A stretch of 64,000 nt of DNA from Apium graveolens (lineage: Eukaryota > Streptophyta > Magnoliopsida > Apiales > Apiaceae), in assembly GCF_009905375.1 (NCBI RefSeq), contig NC_133650.1, positions 295,072,270-295,136,269 on the forward strand, written 5' to 3'. The position numbers and the translations under genes were made by a program. Under the pieces are notes generated by a model that saw only the letters and a list, made by a program, of their open reading frames with translations, had not been told where the DNA came from and did no database searches. Every line of letters begins with the position of its first letter. The first letter of the stretch is position 1. Of the stretch, positions 60,900 through 64,000 are shown piece by piece.

Positions 60900-61770
60900 T
60901 ATCTTATTCCTCAACTATGGCTTTCATCCAAGATCTCATCTTTAAGCTCTTGAACATTTGGAACCCAAGTTCTATAGGAATACCTTATTATTCCCTTATC
61001 ATCTTTCTCGGTATTAATCTCTTCTCTATTCATTGGCTCTCTGCCTTCATTTATCACTTCTTCTTGGCACAATATGATCTTTTCCAATAATCCGGGCTGC
61101 ATTACAATCTCAAACAGCTTTTCGGTACCGGCTCCGGTTACCTTCACTTCAATTTTCATTTTCTCGAAATCTCTTATCAACTCTCCCAAAGACATTATAA
61201 TCTTGAGTCTCTCCTTTACACTAAGGGCATTAGCCACCATTTTGGCTTTCCCTGGATGATAAAGAATCTCATAATCGTAATCCTTGATTAGCTCTAACCA
61301 CCTCCTCTGGCGCATGTTGAGCTTTTCGTGCGTGAAAACGTACTAGAGCACTCATGGCTTATGTAAATCTCGCACTTCTCTCCATACAAGTAGTGCCTCA
61401 AATCTTTAGGGCAAAACTATTGCCACGAGCCCAAGCTCATGGGTGGGGATATCGAATTTTATATTCCATTAATTGTCTTGACGCGTACGCGATTACCTTG
61501 TTGTGCTGTATAAGAAGCACCGTAATTCCTTATGCGAAGCGTCACTACAAATCACAAAATCTCCTTTTTCATCTGGCAACGCCAACATAGGGGTCGTCAC
61601 CAACCTTTGCTTCAGTTCTTAAAAGCTGTTCTCGCATTTCTCTGTCCATTCAAACTTCTCAGTCTTACGAGTAAGCCGCGTTAAAGGGGCTACTATCTTT
61701 ACAAACTTCAATGAACCTCCGGTAGTGACCGGCCAATCCTACCTCTGGTAGTCGCCCTAACCATGGTTAT
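60900..61770 (-). pseudogene. RT end / RNase H fragment before gag (copy 2)
   Basis: The longest surviving frame of this family in the window is here: RQRRWLELIKDYDYEILYHP, VANALS, then GTEKLFEIVMQPGLLEK (61315-60911). Upstream are FIEVCKDSSP-like, RLTRKTEKFEWTEKCENSF (near 61650) and LKQRLVTTPMLALPD (near 61600). It precedes gag in transcription order, as in copy 1. Confidence 0.8.
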
Positions 61771-62166
61771 CAATTCCTCAGTGGTCCTTTATTCATTCTT
61801 GTCAGGATCCTCCACGGGATCCTCCTCAGCAACAATCCCTTCTAGGACAAAATCCTCAACCGCTACATCCTCAATATGAACATCATCCGGTCCCTTGTTA
61901 GGACGCTCTATCGGATCCAGAATATGATCTCCAATAAGTAATAAAACATCATCACACTGTTGCTCCTCAACCTCAAAGTTTGGAGTCCCGCTACCATATA
62001 CGATAACGAACTACGCTTCTATCACGATATTTATATTGGCTCCCATAAGGGTTTTAACTGTCAGTACTATGTTAGGTAGTCTGAATATGAACTTGGCAAG
62101 AGTTCTTATTATCTTATTAAACTTCTTATCTTAACGTCGCATCATCTCTGAGGTTTATAACTCTTA

Positions 62167-62178
62167 GCTCTGATACCA
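62167..62178 (-). other. Primer-binding site (tRNA-iMet) of copy 2
   Basis: TGGTATCAGAGC on the minus strand, a few bases inside the LTR end at 62183. Confidence 0.93.
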
Positions 62179-62182
62179 TTTC

Positions 62183-62590
62183 TGTAACACCCCAAAATCC
62201 GAGGTCGGGGATCCGGGTTGTCACGAGTTCTATTTCCCTTAATAACACTTAATCTTAATAAACAACCAACTACTGCGTACTGTGACCCCACATTATACAC
62301 ACACACCACAAGTTATAGTCTCAGAGATGAATACCAAAATAACACAAGTCATTTTATTCCACAATTATAAGCCATTACACCTCAAAAGGGTTCTGAATAA
62401 ATTTATATTTCTTTGCCATTGTTACAATTCATATAGATACATAAGTCTGGTACATCAGAAGTTGAAAGCCTAGCATATTGGTAATTCCTACCTCAGCTAC
62501 GGCGGCATCAACGCCTACAGGAAACTGCGGAATATTTCCTATCCGCTTGCAAATTGGGAGCTTGGTCCTGTTCATCTTGTCTATCTATTA
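62183..62590 (-). repeat. Truncated 5' LTR of copy 2
   Basis: The last 408 bp or so of the LTR, closely matching 52023-52430. Homology stops at about 62587-62592, where Athila-like coding sequence starts, so some 3.8 kb of the LTR has been lost. Confidence 0.9.
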
Positions 62591-63181
62591 TCAAATTGGG
62601 CAGATTGCTAATGTCTTACTGAATAGACAACCTAGTACACTTCTTAGTGACACAGAAGTTCCAGGCAAGAAGGAAGCAAAAGAGCAGGTTAAGGCAATTA
62701 CATTGAGGTTTGGGAAGGTTGCGAACCCCGAAAAATCTCATGTTCCGGATGATGAAGTGGTGGCTGAAGAAGATGTGTAGAAGGAAGCAGAAGTGGAATC
62801 AAGGAAGAAAACTATGGAACACACTCCTCCTCAGGGTAATACAGGGGATAAACAGGTCTATCCTCCACCTCCTTTTCCTAAGAGGCTGCAGAAGCAAAAG
62901 TTGGATAACCAGTTTGCTAAGTTTCTGGAGGTGTTCAAGAAACTTCATATCAACATACCTTTCGCTGAAGCTCTTGAACATATGCCTAGCTATGCGAAGT
63001 TTATGAAAGGTATTATCTCAATGAAAGTGAAGCTCGATGACTTAGAGACTGTTGCTCTCACAGAGGAATGCAGTGCTGTGCTGCAACAGAAGTTGCCTCC
63101 GGAGTTTAAAGATCTTGGAAGCTTCACTATTCCTTGCACCATCGGAAACTTGTTGTTCGACAAGTGTCTATATGTGATTTA
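62591..63181 (+). pseudogene. Athila-like gag C-terminal region
   Basis: QIGQIAN then KAITLRFGK mark the end of gag. After a TAG at 62778-62780 the linker and PPPPFPKRLQKQKLDNQFAK and FLEVFKKLHINIPFAEALEH follow, with [20 protein letters not shown] leading into protease. A two-base gain (TA) near 63170 breaks the frame right before the protease active site. Confidence 0.85.
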
Positions 63182-63825
63182 GGAGCTAGCATCAATCTGA
63201 TGCCTTTGTCTGTCTTCAAGAAGTTGGATTTACCTGATCCAAAGCCTACCTATATGTCCTTGCAGTTGGCCGATCGCGCTATTACATATCCACGAGGTAT
63301 TGTGGAGGATGTCTTAGTCAAGGTGGACAAACTCATCTTTTCTGCTGACTTTGTAATTCTTGATTTCGAGGAGGATAAAAAGATTCCCATAATCTTGGGA
63401 AGACCATTCCTGGCTACAGGTCGAACCTTGATTGATGTGTAGAAGGGTGAGCTCACTATGCGAGTACTGGATCAGGATGTGACTTTTAACGTATTCAATG
63501 CCATGAATTTCCCTACTGATAATGAGGAGTGCTTAAAAGTGGAATTGGTCGATTCTGTGGTTACTTCAGAACTTGATCAAATGCTAAGGTCTAATGCCTT
63601 AGAGAAAACCTTGTTGGGGAATTCAGATAGTGAAGATGATGAAGTTGATGAGCAGTTGAAGTGTTTGAATGCTTCTCCATGGAAGCGAAGGCTGGATATG
63701 CCTTTTAAATATCTTGGAATGTCAGAATTGAAAAATGCCGAGGGGCGTCTCAATCCATCTATTGAGGAAGCTCCTACACTCGAGCTTAAACCATTGCCTG
63801 AACATTTGAGATATGTTTTTTAGGT
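63160..63825 (+). pseudogene. Athila-like aspartic protease and linker
   Basis: [18 protein letters not shown] (from about 63173) carries the D-L-G-A active site usual for Athila protease. [20 protein letters not shown] and [16 protein letters not shown] follow. A TAG at 63440-63442 ends this frame; the linker is then open from 63443 to 63823. A one-base loss in a T run near 63815 puts the following RT out of frame. It would process the polyprotein. Confidence 0.88.
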
Positions 63826-64000
63826 GATGCATCTACTTTTTCTGTTATTATTGCATCTGACCTTTCAGGTAGTGATGAGGAAAAGCTCTTGAAAATTCTG
63901 AGAGAGTTCAAATCAACAATTGGATGGACTATAGCAGATATCAAGGGAATCAGCCCTTCTTATTGTATGCACAAAATTCTGCTAGAGGAAGGAAGCAAGC
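63826..64000 (+). pseudogene. Athila-like reverse transcriptase, N-terminal part
   Basis: LLKILREFKSTIGWTIADIK then GISPSYCMHKILLEEGSK is the characteristic beginning of the Athila RT. The domain continues beyond the window. Open in this frame to the end. Confidence 0.85.

Larger units (their letters stand above)
52023..62590 (-). mobile_element. Giant-LTR Ty3/gypsy element, copy 2 (5' LTR truncated)
   Basis: Same family as 7202-21253, in opposite orientation. From its 5' side: truncated LTR (62590-62183), primer-binding site, 5.55-kb internal region with the same misplaced RNase H fragment before gag, polypurine tract, then a 4608-bp 3' LTR that includes a MITE. No TSD can be tested because the 5' LTR is cut off about 408 bp from its inner end, where an Athila-like element begins. 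The two LTR pieces differ by about 4% by eye, so this copy is older than copy 1. Confidence 0.93.
62591..64000 (+). mobile_element. Athila-like Ty3/gypsy element, 5'-truncated, runs off the window
   Basis: Begins abruptly in the gag tail (QIGQIANVLLNR) and continues through protease to the first part of reverse transcriptase at the window edge. Motif order and wording match the Athila lineage of non-chromodomain gypsy elements. It is inactive: TAG at 62778, a two-base gain near 63170, TAG at 63440 and a one-base loss near 63815-63822. Confidence 0.88.

Noticed and set aside
1..64000. Endogenous pararetrovirus or other viral insertion
   Set aside because: All RT-containing pieces have LTRs, integrase and copia or gypsy domain order; I saw no movement-protein or virus-type coat-protein region.

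Overview
The window is a piece of a plant nuclear chromosome, probably from a eudicot. The evidence is a seven-exon plant receptor kinase gene, plant-lineage Ty1/copia and Ty3/gypsy retrotransposons primed by initiator-Met tRNA, Mutator-like and Harbinger-like elements, and an AT-rich background. I cannot name the species. Most of the sequence is nested transposable elements, and only one gene looks intact.

Layout. 1-4878: ruined internal domain of an old Ty3/gypsy element, followed by its 3' LTR (4879-22381). That LTR is split by a younger gypsy element (7202-21253, TSD AAGAT) with exceptionally long LTRs of about 4.25 kb that are almost identical to each other, around a dead internal domain. 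22382-23489: repeats of unknown origin. 23490-28121: Mutator-like transposase pseudogene on the minus strand, itself interrupted by a 1.0-kb Harbinger-like MITE (23887-24902, TSD TTA). 28257-31458: intact G-type lectin S-receptor-like kinase gene on the minus strand. 34355-35347: non-autonomous Mutator-like element with a perfect 9-bp TSD. 36620-37040: possible terminal exon and 3' UTR. 37846-50998: Ty1/copia element with 1.58-kb LTRs (TSD GAATA), inserted into what may be the last exon of a host gene. Its gag carries a 4.5-kb solo LTR of the giant-LTR gypsy family (41146-45666, TSD TTGTG). 52023 to about 62590: a second full-structure copy of the giant-LTR gypsy family, on the minus strand, with a small MITE in its 3' LTR and a truncated 5' LTR. 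62591-64000: 5'-truncated Athila-like gypsy element on the plus strand.

Main points. (1) The untranslated leader of the copia element holds four hairpins in series whose stems differ in sequence but all present nearly the same loop, CGTGCTACAGCCGAGGG. This looks like a structured RNA element and is the most novel signal in the window. (2) The two giant-LTR gypsy copies share the same scrambled internal order (an RNase H fragment ahead of gag) and at least one identical stop. The family therefore seems to have spread after becoming defective, presumably mobilised by enzymes from elsewhere. (3) Target-site duplications give a relative insertion order for at least five nested events.
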